Positions 8,401 to 15,984 of a stretch of DNA of 64,000 nucleotides are shown here, piece after piece. Position 1 is the stretch's first letter, and each line of letters opens with the position of its first letter. The translations under genes were made by a program, and so were the position numbers. Below the pieces are notes generated by a model. The model did no database searches. It had not been told where the DNA came from and saw nothing but the letters and a program-made list of their open reading frames with translations. Origin of the DNA: Propionispira raffinosivorans DSM 20765 (GTDB lineage Bacteria > Bacillota > Negativicutes > Selenomonadales > Selenomonadaceae); NCBI RefSeq assembly GCF_000381065.1, contig NZ_KB905852.1, positions 1 through 64,000 on the forward strand, in the 5' to 3' direction.

Positions 8401-8544
8401 GTGTTGGCGGGAAGCCAGGATGCATATGCAGGTACAATTTCGAATACTATTAAAGACAGAAATGTTACGATAGATTTCATTAAGTTATCACATCATGGAA
8501 GTTCATAAAACACAAATGATAAACTATTCAAAAACTTCGAATAA
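8401..8544 (+). pseudogene. remnant of a metallo-beta-lactamase-fold hydrolase (ComEC/Rec2-like)
   Basis: One frame reads LAGSQDAYAGTISNTI and then IDFIKLSHHGSS, followed by a stop at 8506-8508 and then NTNDKLFKNFE and a stop. SHHGSS followed by NT and a short helix is the typical C-terminal signature of secreted and ComEC-type metallo-beta-lactamase folds. The in-frame TAA falls where such proteins usually have a Lys, so one base change could explain it. The upstream part (metal-binding HxHxDH region) is missing. Identification rests on the short motif only. Confidence 0.5.
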
Positions 8545-9555
8545 TTAAATCCGTATCGAAGCATATTTACTAATTGCGCTTTTAACCCAATTTGAATCGT
8601 TAAAGACAGGTCTTCCGACGCCAATTAAATCTGCAACATTATTTTGCAGAAGCAATTCGGCTGTTTCTATTGTTCTAATACCTCCAGTTACTATGACCGG
8701 GATTGAAACAGCACTTTTGACTGCTTTTGCCTGTTTAATAAAATATCCTGATTTTTCCGAGTCCGGTACTGTGTAACGACACATTCCACCGGATATGTCA
8801 AGCATATCCGCGCCTTCATTTTCTAGTTCTTTTGCCGCTACAATACAATCATTTAAGCTAAGTCCGCCATCCATATTATCAGTAGCACCAAGGCGGAATA
8901 AAATAGGAAAATCATCACCAACCGCATTGCGGACGGCTCTCAGTACTTGAAGATGAATAAGAATCCTGTCTTTAATATTGCCTCCATATTTATCAGTTCT
9001 TCTATTGGTAAGTGGTGACAAAAACTGATTTAATAAATAACCATGGCAGGAATGTATTTCAACCCCATCGAAACCGGCTCGTTTTCCTAGTAAAGCCGCA
9101 TTCGCAAAATTACTTATAATTTTTTTGATATCATCGCATTTAAGTTCACACGGGAGCTCTAAATTTGACTTTGAAGGATTTATAACAGCTGATGGAGCAA
9201 TCGGCTGAGAACCAATAACATTTATGTTAGTACCGCTTCCAGCATGGTTTAACTGCAAGATAACAGGACAGCTATTATTGTGAATGACATCACAAAGCTG
9301 TCGTAAGCCTGAAAGCATGCTGTTGTCAGCAGAAGAAATCTGGTGGAAGCTCGATTTTCCGTCTGCTGAAATAAAAGTGTGTTCTGTAATTACCATACCA
9401 AAGTATCCGCCACGTGTTTTTTCGTCATAATATTGTAAAAGAGGCGAAGTTATTTCTCCTTGTAATCCAGCTCTTGATGTTGCCATTGGAGGCATTATTA
9501 ACCTGTTTTTTAGATCAAGATTACTAATTTTTAAGGGTGTAAGCAAACGAACCAT
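8545..9555 (-). CDS. NADH:flavin oxidoreductase / Old Yellow Enzyme family
   Basis: FMN-dependent TIM-barrel oxidoreductase, 336 residues, single domain. Family features include the N-terminal LKNRLIMPPMATSRA, the block HSCHGYLLNQFLSPLTNRR followed by DKYGG, and GGIRTIETAE near the phosphate site. It lacks the C-terminal 4Fe-4S/FAD part of 2,4-dienoyl-CoA reductase or BaiC-type enzymes, so it resembles YqjM-class reductases acting on alpha,beta-unsaturated carbonyls; the substrate is unknown. Ribosome site AGAAGGT. It stands among other redox genes (nitroreductase remnant, tautomerase, flavin reductase), suggesting a xenobiotic or electrophile detoxification context. Confidence 0.88.
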   Translation of the reverse strand: MVRLLTPLKISNLDLKNRLIMPPMATSRAGLQGEITSPLLQYYDEKTRGGYFGMVITEHTFISADGKSSFHQISSADNSMLSGLRQLCDVIHNNSCPVILQLNHAGSGTNINVIGSQPIAPSAVINPSKSNLELPCELKCDDIKKIISNFANAALLGKRAGFDGVEIHSCHGYLLNQFLSPLTNRRTDKYGGNIKDRILIHLQVLRAVRNAVGDDFPILFRLGATDNMDGGLSLNDCIVAAKELENEGADMLDISGGMCRYTVPDSEKSGYFIKQAKAVKSAVSIPVIVTGGIRTIETAELLLQNNVADLIGVGRPVFNDSNWVKSAISKYASIRI

Positions 9556-9770
9556 AGAAAGTACCTTCTTTACATATTGATTTTGTTTTTCAGATGTTGA
9601 AAAAATTGGTAGAATATATGCAAAAAAATTGAGATTTTTGTTATGCCACTTTTCTGTTTAGAATTAATTTGAATCGCATGAATAGTGCCAAGTTACGACC
9701 AATGGGGAGCAGTTTAGCAGCCGTCTAAAGCCATATTTGAAATAGCTAACTATAATTCCGCCCGTTACTG

Positions 9771-9929
9771 TTAAGTTTTCAGGTATGATGCAAACAATTC
9801 AGCATATGCAAGAGTAAAATTAGTATTATCACGTCCATGTGTAAAATTTTTATCAGAAATTGCTAATATAAAGTTAGGTGTATTTCGTAAAATCACATCT
9901 TCACCAGTTTTGCGATAATGATCTGACAT
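9771..9929 (-). pseudogene. nitroreductase-family fragment
   Basis: A 52-codon minus-strand frame contains LRNTPNFILAISDKNF and HGRDNTNFTLAYAELFA, which matches the middle of ferredoxin-type nitroreductases (segment before the glycine-rich GLGTCWAG region). The frame stops right after AELFA, and the expected C-terminal third is recognisable only in shreds in other frames down to about 9660. No N-terminal third is present. It lies directly downstream of the hxlR-type regulator on the same strand, so it is probably the dead end of a former operon. Confidence 0.55.
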
Positions 9930-9943
9930 TTCGATAAAATTAA

Positions 9944-10312
9944 CTACATATCATCCTTAGTTTGCTTGCTAAGTGTCTTGGTATAGTTGAATACTTCTTT
10001 TGACCAGTTACGTGACCACTCACCAAATGGACGCAATAATTCCATAAGTTTTTTTCCGCGTTGGGTCAATTGATAGCCCTCAATAGTACGCTCTACAATA
10101 TCGGCTTCTCTTAACTCTTTGATGCGATTGTTTAATATTCCAGGAGAAATAGACTCGCATCGTTGCTGAAGTTCTCTGAAAGTAGTGGAATCATTCTGCA
10201 AATTCCAGATGATACCCATTGCCCAATTTCTACCTAAAAGATCGAAAAGAGCCATAATAGGAAGTCCTGATTTTGAGCCACGAACTGGTTTTCCTGGATG
10301 TGGAACTGACAT
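9944..10312 (-). CDS. HxlR family transcriptional regulator
   Basis: Winged-helix regulator of 122 residues with the HxlR pattern: LLGRNWAMGIIWNL, FRELQQRCESISPGILNNRI as recognition region, and a wing ending YQLTQRGKKLMELL. No Cys is present in the usual sensing position near the N-terminus, so a thiol switch is not obvious. Start at 10312 with GGGGGAT upstream. It is divergent from a tautomerase, and two palindromes in the shared gap overlap candidate promoters. HxlR proteins usually control neighbouring redox or detoxification genes. Confidence 0.88.
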   Translation of the reverse strand: MSVPHPGKPVRGSKSGLPIMALFDLLGRNWAMGIIWNLQNDSTTFRELQQRCESISPGILNNRIKELREADIVERTIEGYQLTQRGKKLMELLRPFGEWSRNWSKEVFNYTKTLSKQTKDDM

Positions 10313-10432
10313 ATTTTTAATCCCCCTTATGTTTGTCTATGATGATTTTTTAATCAATTCTTTTTTAGTTTGCGATTTTTTATTTTAATTGTAATCACTG
10401 GCATAAATATTCTTTTCTTTCATAGTAAAACA

Positions 10433-10478
10433 TTGACATTGCGCTATATAAATAATATCATGCTACCATTTATATAGC
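10433..10478 (+). promoter_or_regulatory. promoter overlapped by an 11-bp palindrome (operator 1)
   Basis: TTGACA (10433-10438), 17 bp, TATCAT (10456-10461) forms a sigma-A promoter. GCTATATAAAT (10443-10453) and its perfect inverse ATTTATATAGC (10468-10478) straddle the -10 box. A protein bound there would block transcription. It lies in the hxlR/tautomerase gap; assignment to the HxlR protein is inference. Confidence 0.55.
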
Positions 10479-10577
10479 AAATACATAATGGAAAATTTTG
10501 AAATCTAAAGACTCGCAAGGGAAAACCTAACATATATGAAATATTAGGATGGGATAGAAGAAATAATAATAAAACTA

Positions 10578-10616
10578 TTGATATTTATTTTATAGCATGC
10601 TACTATATTAGTAGCA
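10578..10616 (+). promoter_or_regulatory. second promoter with 8-bp palindrome (operator 2)
   Basis: TTGATA (10578-10583), 17 bp, TACTAT (10601-10606). The palindrome TGCTACTA-TAT-TAGTAGCA (10598-10616) covers the -10 box. It starts about 40 bp before the tautomerase start codon. A related half site (ATGCTACC) occurs inside operator 1 at 10460-10467. Confidence 0.55.
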
Positions 10617-10656
10617 CAGTGCTAGTTATTTAATTAAATTGAAAGGAAGTGTTATT

Positions 10657-10851
10657 GTGCCAGTAATTACAATGAAAATGAAAAAAACTCAGTCAGAAAA
10701 GAAAAAGGAATTGATTGAAAAATTAACAGCTGCAGCTGTTGAGGTTACAAATTCTCCTGCAAGCTCTTTCACTGTTTTCATTGAAGAGTATGATCCTGAC
10801 AGTATTGGTATTGGAGGGGAAACATTGTTGGAAAAATACGCTAACAAGTAG
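10657..10851 (+). CDS. 4-oxalocrotonate tautomerase family protein
   Basis: Small tautomerase of 64 residues. The GTG start at 10657 (after GAAAGGAAG) gives MPVITMKM, so Met removal exposes Pro-1, the catalytic general base of the family. An upstream in-frame ATG at 10639 would bury this Pro and was rejected. EKKKELIEKLTAAAVEV and FTVFIEEYDPDSIGIGG match the alpha-helix and second strand of 4-OT subunits, which assemble as hexamers. The substrate is unknown. It is probably repressed by the divergent HxlR regulator. Confidence 0.88.
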   Translation: MPVITMKMKKTQSEKKKELIEKLTAAAVEVTNSPASSFTVFIEEYDPDSIGIGGETLLEKYANK

Positions 10852-10866
10852 AGTAAATAAAGGATA

Positions 10867-10899
10867 GACACCGCGTTCTTATATTACGAATGTGGTGTC
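10867..10899 (+). terminator. imperfect hairpin after the tautomerase gene
   Basis: GACACC (10867-10872) and GGTGTC pair at the base, with a partly paired GCGTTC/GAATGT interior; the following sequence TTATATAAAA is only moderately U-rich. The remaining gap to 11083 holds nothing recognisable. Confidence 0.35.
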
Positions 10900-11083
10900 T
10901 TATATAAAAGCTATTGTAACTATAGTTACAATAGATGAATTTAAAAATTACTGAAAAAAATCATTGAATTGAACGATTTATGGTTGAACAAGTGTTTTGT
11001 TTGGTAAAATTGGCATCAGTGTTACTATGCATATAAGAATCAAAAAATAAAAAAGTCTATTTTTATTTTTTAGGGGGATTAAC

Positions 11084-11821
11084 ATGAATCAGGTTATGGA
11101 ATTATTAAAAAAACATTCTTCAGTTAGAAAATTTAAAGAGCAGGACGTCGATGAAAATCTGCTGCAGGATATAATCAAATCGAGCCAATACGCATCGACT
11201 TCACATCATATTCAAGCCTATACAGTGATCCATATTAAAGATCAAGCAAAGAAAACGAAGTTGGCTTATTTAACGGGTGAACAAAGTTATGTTGAAGCAT
11301 GCCCGGTTTTTCTGGTCTTTTGTGCAGATTTAAATCGTTTGGGAAAAGCTTGCAGTATGAATAATGAAACGATTGAAAGCAGTTTGACGGAGTTGTTTAT
11401 TATGGCAACAGTCGATGCGGCTCTCTTTGCGCAAAATGTCATGATTGCCGCTGAATCAGCAGGTTTAGGCGGAGTTTATATCGGAGGAATACGTAATAAC
11501 CCACAGGAAGTTTGTGAGTTGCTTAAATTTCCCAAGCTTGTGTATCCTGTATTTGGTATGTGCCTTGGGTATCCGGAACAAGTAAATAGTACAAAACCTC
11601 GCCTGCCCCTGTCGCTTGTTTTAAAAGAAGATGAATATTCGACGCAGGAAGATAATGTTAAGCTACAAGAATATGATGAGGTTATTCGGCAGTATTATCG
11701 GGATCGAAGCAATAATGAACGCAGCAATAGCTGGACAGAAGGAATGGCGGCGTTTCTTAAACAAAAACAGCGTCCGCATATGAAGGAGTTTTTAGAAAAA
11801 CGCGGGTTTGAAATGAAATAA
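11084..11821 (+). CDS. NADPH-dependent flavin oxidoreductase, NfsA/NfrA type
   Basis: Nitroreductase-family FMN enzyme, 245 residues, the length of the oxygen-insensitive NfsA/NfrA group. The N-terminal HSSVRKFK loop contacts FMN phosphate, and AAESAGLGGVYIGGIRN and FGMCLGYP are the conserved central and late blocks. The C-terminal tail ending KRGF is typical. It would reduce nitro compounds, quinones or free flavin with NADPH. Ribosome site GGGGGA. It is a separate gene from the nitroreductase remnant at 9771 and from the FRM2-type enzyme at 31129. Confidence 0.88.
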   Translation: MNQVMELLKKHSSVRKFKEQDVDENLLQDIIKSSQYASTSHHIQAYTVIHIKDQAKKTKLAYLTGEQSYVEACPVFLVFCADLNRLGKACSMNNETIESSLTELFIMATVDAALFAQNVMIAAESAGLGGVYIGGIRNNPQEVCELLKFPKLVYPVFGMCLGYPEQVNSTKPRLPLSLVLKEDEYSTQEDNVKLQEYDEVIRQYYRDRSNNERSNSWTEGMAAFLKQKQRPHMKEFLEKRGFEMK

Positions 11822-11996
11822 ATATTTGTTTGTGTGTTACGTTGATTGCAATTTACTTTTGTAAATTGCAATTTTTTTTAGACTGCACAAATTTGTTTCA
11901 TAGTGCCAAGGTGAAACGTTGCTTGAATTCAATCGCATTAACGACCAGACTGATAGAATCATGCTTGGAATCTGGCTGTAGTCTTGGATATAATTG

Positions 11997-12005
11997 TGGT
12001 ATAAT
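11997..12005 (+). promoter_or_regulatory. extended -10 promoter of the mntA-hepT fusion gene
   Basis: TGGTATAAT is an exact extended -10 element (TGN-TATAAT) about 38 bp before the ATG. The -35 region is poor, which is usual for extended -10 promoters. The rest of 11822-12042 shows no gene. Confidence 0.5.
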
Positions 12006-12042
12006 AATGCTAATTGATTGTAGCGTGGAGGGCGGATATATT

Positions 12043-12708
12043 ATGGAGCAATTAATGGACAAAATAAAAATGATTGCTTTTAATTACCCTAATATTTACA
12101 AAATCATCTTGTTTGGATCAAGAGCAAGAGGCGATTTTAGAAGCAGTAGCGATATTGACTTAGCAATCTTTAGTAAGGATGAATCAAGCTTAGAAGTAGC
12201 CAATTTTATGAATGATATAGAAAAATTAGATACTTTGCTTAAGTTTGATATTGTGTTTATTAATACTAATACAGATGAAAAGTTACTAGCTAATATAAAT
12301 AAAGAGGGAATTGTGATTATGGAACGATTATTAAATAAATTACATAATTTTAAAAGTGCGGTTGAACGACTTGGTGAAGCACTAATTGAGCTCGAAAACT
12401 CTAGCAGTAGTGTTGTTCGTGATGGCGTTATTCAGCGGTTTGAATTTACTACTGAACTTGCTTGGAAAGCAACACGTGAATATTTACTAGATCAAGGGTT
12501 TGTTGAGGTTAATAGCCCGAAGTCTGTAATGAAAGAAGCTTTTAGTTATGGTTTAATAAAAAATGATGAAATATGGGTACAAATTTTAAACGATAGGAAT
12601 TTAACTTCTCATATTTATAAAGAAGATATATCTATAGAAATATGTAATCGGATCATTGCAACACATTTTAATGAATTAAAATCTCTAAGTGAACGGCTGA
12701 ATAAATAG
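12043..12708 (+). CDS. MntA-like nucleotidyltransferase fused to HepT-like HEPN protein
   Basis: A single 222-residue frame joins two proteins normally encoded by separate genes. Residues 1-92 are a minimal nucleotidyltransferase with the complete motif GSX10DXD (GSRARGDFRSSSDID), as in MntA antitoxins. Residues 93-222 are an HI0074/HepT-type HEPN protein (MERLLNKLHNFKSA; VIQRFEFTTELAWKA) with the RNase motif RX4HXY as RNLTSHIY. In studied MntA-HepT pairs, the antitoxin AMPylates that Tyr to silence the toxin. The start at 12043 has GGAGG upstream; a longer frame from 11830 was rejected. An internal in-frame ATG at 12319 with AGAGGG before it could yield free HepT. Confidence 0.85.
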   Translation: MEQLMDKIKMIAFNYPNIYKIILFGSRARGDFRSSSDIDLAIFSKDESSLEVANFMNDIEKLDTLLKFDIVFINTNTDEKLLANINKEGIVIMERLLNKLHNFKSAVERLGEALIELENSSSSVVRDGVIQRFEFTTELAWKATREYLLDQGFVEVNSPKSVMKEAFSYGLIKNDEIWVQILNDRNLTSHIYKEDISIEICNRIIATHFNELKSLSERLNK

Positions 12709-12752
12709 ACTTAATAATAATAGGAAATATCCTATAAAATGATAAATTTATT

Positions 12753-12796
12753 CTTCTAAGCTGTGGTTCCGCGTTCGAATCGCGGCAGTCACACCA
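12753..12796 (+). other. second tRNA-Arg(UCU)-like 3' half, probable attachment-site scar
   Basis: Diverged copy of the fragment at 162-206: loop CTTCTAA, a T-arm CCGCG-TTCGAAT-CGCGG identical in both copies, then CAGTCAC, A and CCA. It is one base shorter in the variable loop and has a few substitutions. Again no 5' half precedes it. It lies 45 bp after the MntA-HepT fusion gene. Confidence 0.65.
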
Positions 12797-12820
12797 ATGA
12801 AATCAAGCCTTTACGAGAGT

Positions 12821-12863
12821 GGGCACGATAACATGTTTGAATATGTTATCGTGCCCATTTTTT
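12821..12863 (+). terminator. strong terminator after tRNA fragment
   Basis: A perfect 14-bp stem (GGGCACGATAACAT at 12821-12834, complement 12843-12856) is followed by ATTTTTTATTT. The rest of the gap to 13051 shows no gene or recognisable signal. Confidence 0.85.
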
Positions 12864-13051
12864 ATTTAACAACATATAATTTTTGTATGGCATTGGTAAT
12901 GATCTCATCATGATTGGGCATACAGTTCTAAGGTGTGAGATTGTTTGATGGTAAGCGTATTGTACAACCAAACAGTTTAGTGTAGCCTATCCAGAGCTTG
13001 TTTTTTTACTGCGAAGTTTGAGTTCTATAATTCTTTAAATTTATCCGAGCT

Positions 13052-13945
13052 TCATACCAAGTGTTTTCCAAATATATATGTTGCAACTTTTATAAAATCA
13101 CTTATTTCTTTTTTCTTATTTGATTTATTCCATGCTGCCCCGTAAGATACCATTTCCGTAATATCCAGTGGAATTGTAAGATAATATCGATCTGTTGGTG
13201 CTACAAAACTTGGCATAAATGCAATCCCCATATTTCCTTTCATCATTGTGGTACAAATTATTTCCGAATCACAAAAAAGTATTGGTGCATCAGGACATAA
13301 TCGTTGGATTTTATTTTGCACACGTGCCATTTCAGGTGGGCATTTAATAGGATCAAGTAAAATCAATGTCTCATTTTTTAAGTCTTCAATTCCAATGAAT
13401 GTCTTTTTTGCAAACATATGATCCTTAGGAATCACGCATACAAAAGTACTTTTCAAAAGCTGGCAATAGGATATCTCAGAATATGACTGGATATTTTCCT
13501 GCACTGTGAATATAATATCACTCTTCTGATCAATAATGGATTTTTTAGACTCCTTATAATCAGCATGTTTTATATAAAAATGAATATCAGGGTAGTTTAT
13601 CCTGTAATAAGATAATATTTCAGGCATCATCTCTTGTTCAAACAATGTTCCCTCATAGCAGATTGATAGATTTGTTTTATAATTCATGGCATAATTTTTT
13701 GCCTTTGATATGGCAATGTTCGTTTTGGTCAAAACATCTTTCATATCAGTATAAAAAGATACACCGGCAGGTGTCAATTCTACATTTCTTTTATTTCTAA
13801 TAAATAACTTAAATCCAAATTCAGATTCTAGGGTTTTAATTTGTTGTGAAACTGCGGGTTGGCTTATATATAATAATTTAGCAGTCGTGTTAAAATTGAA
13901 TGTTTCTGCCAATTGGACAAAACATTCAATTTGTTTAAAATACAA
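13052..13945 (-). CDS. LysR family transcriptional regulator
   Basis: LysR-type regulator of 297 residues. The N-terminal winged helix reads AETFNFNTTAKLLYISQPAV followed by SQQIKTLESEFGFKLFIR, and a periplasmic-binding-protein-like effector domain follows. The frame begins with TTG at 13945, supported by AGAGGTGA upstream. It is divergent from an NmrA-family oxidoreductase with a 117-bp shared gap, the standard arrangement for a LysR regulator and its target. The effector is unknown. Confidence 0.88.
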   Translation of the reverse strand: MYFKQIECFVQLAETFNFNTTAKLLYISQPAVSQQIKTLESEFGFKLFIRNKRNVELTPAGVSFYTDMKDVLTKTNIAISKAKNYAMNYKTNLSICYEGTLFEQEMMPEILSYYRINYPDIHFYIKHADYKESKKSIIDQKSDIIFTVQENIQSYSEISYCQLLKSTFVCVIPKDHMFAKKTFIGIEDLKNETLILLDPIKCPPEMARVQNKIQRLCPDAPILFCDSEIICTTMMKGNMGIAFMPSFVAPTDRYYLTIPLDITEMVSYGAAWNKSNKKKEISDFIKVATYIFGKHLV

Positions 13946-14062
13946 AAAATCACCTCTGTCTTTAATAAGTATCTTTTATTAATCATAACAGTTTTCAATT
14001 TCATTTTCTAGTAAGGAACTGCTATATTTATACTAGAGTAATTTTTACGAGGAGGATTTACA

Positions 14063-15037
14063 ATGAAGTATATCGTAACCGGATGTGATGGAAAACTCGG
14101 TGGCAGAGTCGCTGAAAATATGTTAGATCATGTATCTCCAAAAGAACTGATTTTCACCTGTCCTTTTTTAAATCGACTGAATCCTGAAAAGAAAATAAAC
14201 TGGGAAAGTTTAGGGGTCACTGTCGCACAAGCCAATTATGACAACGTGGAAGAAATGGTAAAAGCTTTTGAAGGTGGTGACAGGCTTTATATTGTATCTG
14301 CTGTAACAATTGGCGAAATTAGAGTACAGCAACACAAAAATGTAGTAGATGCCGCTATCAAAGCCGGCATAAAACATATAACATACACTTCTTTTCTTGG
14401 GGCAAGCAATCCGGCGTATGAACATATATATGTTACTCCAGACCATACTGCTACAGAAAAATACATCTGTGAAAAGCATGAAGAGACAGGTATTTCCTAC
14501 AATTTCATGCAGGATAATCTCTATATGGAAAACTATCTTACAACATCAGTAATGCTTGCACTTATGTCTGAAAATAAATGGTACACAACTGCTGGTGAAG
14601 GAAAGGCAACCTTTGTTCCCAAAGATGATGTTGCCAGATTAGCTACTGCATTGTTACTTGGAAAAGGCAAAGACAATAAAACCTACCTAGCCTGTGGCGG
14701 AGAATCTATTTCACAGAGAGATATCGTGACATTAATTAGCGAATTATCAGGAAAAAATATTGAATACTGTCCTGTAAGCCATACTGAATTCTTTGAATAT
14801 CTTGATTCTGTGCATATTCCAAGGACTGCTACCGGCGACTATTCTCAGTCACCTGTTCCATGGTGTGGAAATGACATGGTTACAAATGAGGCAAGCATCG
14901 CAGAGGGCTTGATGGATGTATCGTCTAATGCGATTGAACTTCTTACGGGTCAAAAGCCAAAAACGGTACGAGAAATTGCCCAAAATTATAGTTATATTTG
15001 GGAAAAAAATATCACCAACTGGAAAGATATTGTGTAA
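14063..15037 (+). CDS. NmrA-family NAD(P)-binding protein
   Basis: Atypical SDR of 324 residues with a Rossmann fold. The glycine motif TGCDGKLGG opens the protein, followed by RLYIVSA and ITYTSFLGASNP and a C-terminal segment typical of NmrA/QOR2-type proteins. The Tyr-x3-Lys catalytic pair of classical SDRs is not evident, as usual in this group, so it may be a redox-sensing or quinone-reducing protein. Ribosome site GAGGAGG. Probably controlled by the divergent LysR regulator. Confidence 0.82.
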   Translation: MKYIVTGCDGKLGGRVAENMLDHVSPKELIFTCPFLNRLNPEKKINWESLGVTVAQANYDNVEEMVKAFEGGDRLYIVSAVTIGEIRVQQHKNVVDAAIKAGIKHITYTSFLGASNPAYEHIYVTPDHTATEKYICEKHEETGISYNFMQDNLYMENYLTTSVMLALMSENKWYTTAGEGKATFVPKDDVARLATALLLGKGKDNKTYLACGGESISQRDIVTLISELSGKNIEYCPVSHTEFFEYLDSVHIPRTATGDYSQSPVPWCGNDMVTNEASIAEGLMDVSSNAIELLTGQKPKTVREIAQNYSYIWEKNITNWKDIV

Positions 15038-15221
15038 ATATATCTAAACCTATAACCGCCTTTCAATTTTTTTGTATATAATCCAAATTTAACAGCATAC
15101 CATCTTTTTTATTACACGATACCATTCGCGATATGTTTTCAGTAGATTACAAATGTGAGATATGGATTCCTGTGAGGAAGTAGCGGCGTAAAATAATATT
15201 GATTTTTTTTCTAAACTCAAG

Positions 15222-15245
15222 TATACTAAATTACAATTTAGTATA
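15222..15245. promoter_or_regulatory. 9-bp palindrome upstream of bacteriohemerythrin
   Basis: TATACTAAA (15222-15230) and its perfect inverse TTTAGTATA (15237-15245), six bases apart. Such a symmetric AT-rich site about 130 bp before the hemerythrin gene could be an operator. The binding protein is unknown. Confidence 0.35.
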
Positions 15246-15297
15246 TCTGTTAAGCTAAAATATTGATTTGACAGATAGCTAAAAACATCGATGTTGA

Positions 15298-15326
15298 TGG
15301 GGTGGCACTTTGCTGCCTCATTTTTG
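15298..15326 (+). terminator. hairpin with U-tract in the hemerythrin leader
   Basis: TGGGGTGGC (15298-15306) pairs with GCTGCCTCA (15312-15320) through nine pairs including three G-U, followed by TTTTTG. It lies between the palindrome and the start codon at 15375, so it may act as a leader attenuator rather than an operon end. The stretch 15038-15297 has no gene. Confidence 0.5.
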
Positions 15327-15374
15327 TTTTATTGTCGATGATGATAAGTAAGAAGTCAAGGAGATGGTTAGATT

Positions 15375-15770
15375 ATGATAAAATGGAAAGACGAGTATAG
15401 TATTGGTGTAGAATGTGTGGATGAGCAGCATAAAAAATTATTCGAAATAGCAAATAGGAGTTATGATCTTTTACGGAATCAATTAATTACAGATAAATAT
15501 GGGAAAATCATTGAGATCATTGATGAATTGAAAAATTACACAATTTATCATTTTCAAGCCGAAGAAGACTATATGAAAGAGATTGGTTATAAAAAATTTT
15601 TATCACAAAAGGTAGCACATAATGATTTCTTAGAAAAAATGGACAATATCGATGTTGAACAAATTGATGATGGTCAAAATGAATATTTAATAGGAATTTT
15701 GGACTTTGTCAGTGAGTGGCTGGTTGAACATATTTTAAAAGAAGATAAATTGATTGCGGTCAGTGAATAA
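15375..15770 (+). CDS. bacteriohemerythrin (oxygen-binding diiron protein)
   Basis: Hemerythrin-domain protein of 131 residues, standard length for a stand-alone bacteriohemerythrin. The metal ligands appear in order: His in DEQHKKLFE, His and Glu in HFQAEEDYM, His in AHNDF, and His and Asp in EHILKED. It binds O2 at a non-haem diiron site in the cytosol and in anaerobes is linked to oxygen protection or aerotaxis, consistent with the chemoreceptors nearby. Ribosome site AAGGAGA. Confidence 0.92.
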   Translation: MIKWKDEYSIGVECVDEQHKKLFEIANRSYDLLRNQLITDKYGKIIEIIDELKNYTIYHFQAEEDYMKEIGYKKFLSQKVAHNDFLEKMDNIDVEQIDDGQNEYLIGILDFVSEWLVEHILKEDKLIAVSE

Positions 15771-15820
15771 AACTGCAGACCCTAATTTTAAACGATCATC
15801 GATGGAATAGTTAATACTTT

Positions 15821-15921
15821 AAAAGGACTGTCAAACTAACACATAATCTAAATAAAGATGCAAAAATAATTATTGCATCTTTATTTACGGAAAATGGTTA
15901 GCATGGCAGTCTTTTGTTTTT
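15821..15921. terminator. nested inverted repeat / bidirectional terminator
   Basis: An outer arm pair (AAAAGGACTG at 15821-15830 against CAGTCTTTT at 15907-15915, with CTAAC/GTTAG inside) encloses a perfect 13-bp inner stem (AATAAAGATGCAA, 15851-15863, complement 15873-15885). The inner stem is followed by TTATTTAC and the outer by TTTTGTTTTT. It ends the hemerythrin gene; the two-level architecture is unusual for a plain terminator. Confidence 0.55.
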
Positions 15922-15984
15922 GCGAATATTATTTTTAGTGATTTCGGTATGATATATAGAACGCATTAAAGAAATTACATCCAG

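Noticed and set aside
8279-8473. 64-codon frame starting MDKIDIVECF
   Set aside because: No ribosome site or motif, and it overlaps the metallo-beta-lactamase remnant in another frame.
15246-15374. Possible c-di-GMP riboswitch ahead of bacteriohemerythrin
   Set aside because: The GEMM consensus blocks are absent; only a hairpin with U-tract is present. The same check was negative for the three chemoreceptor leaders.
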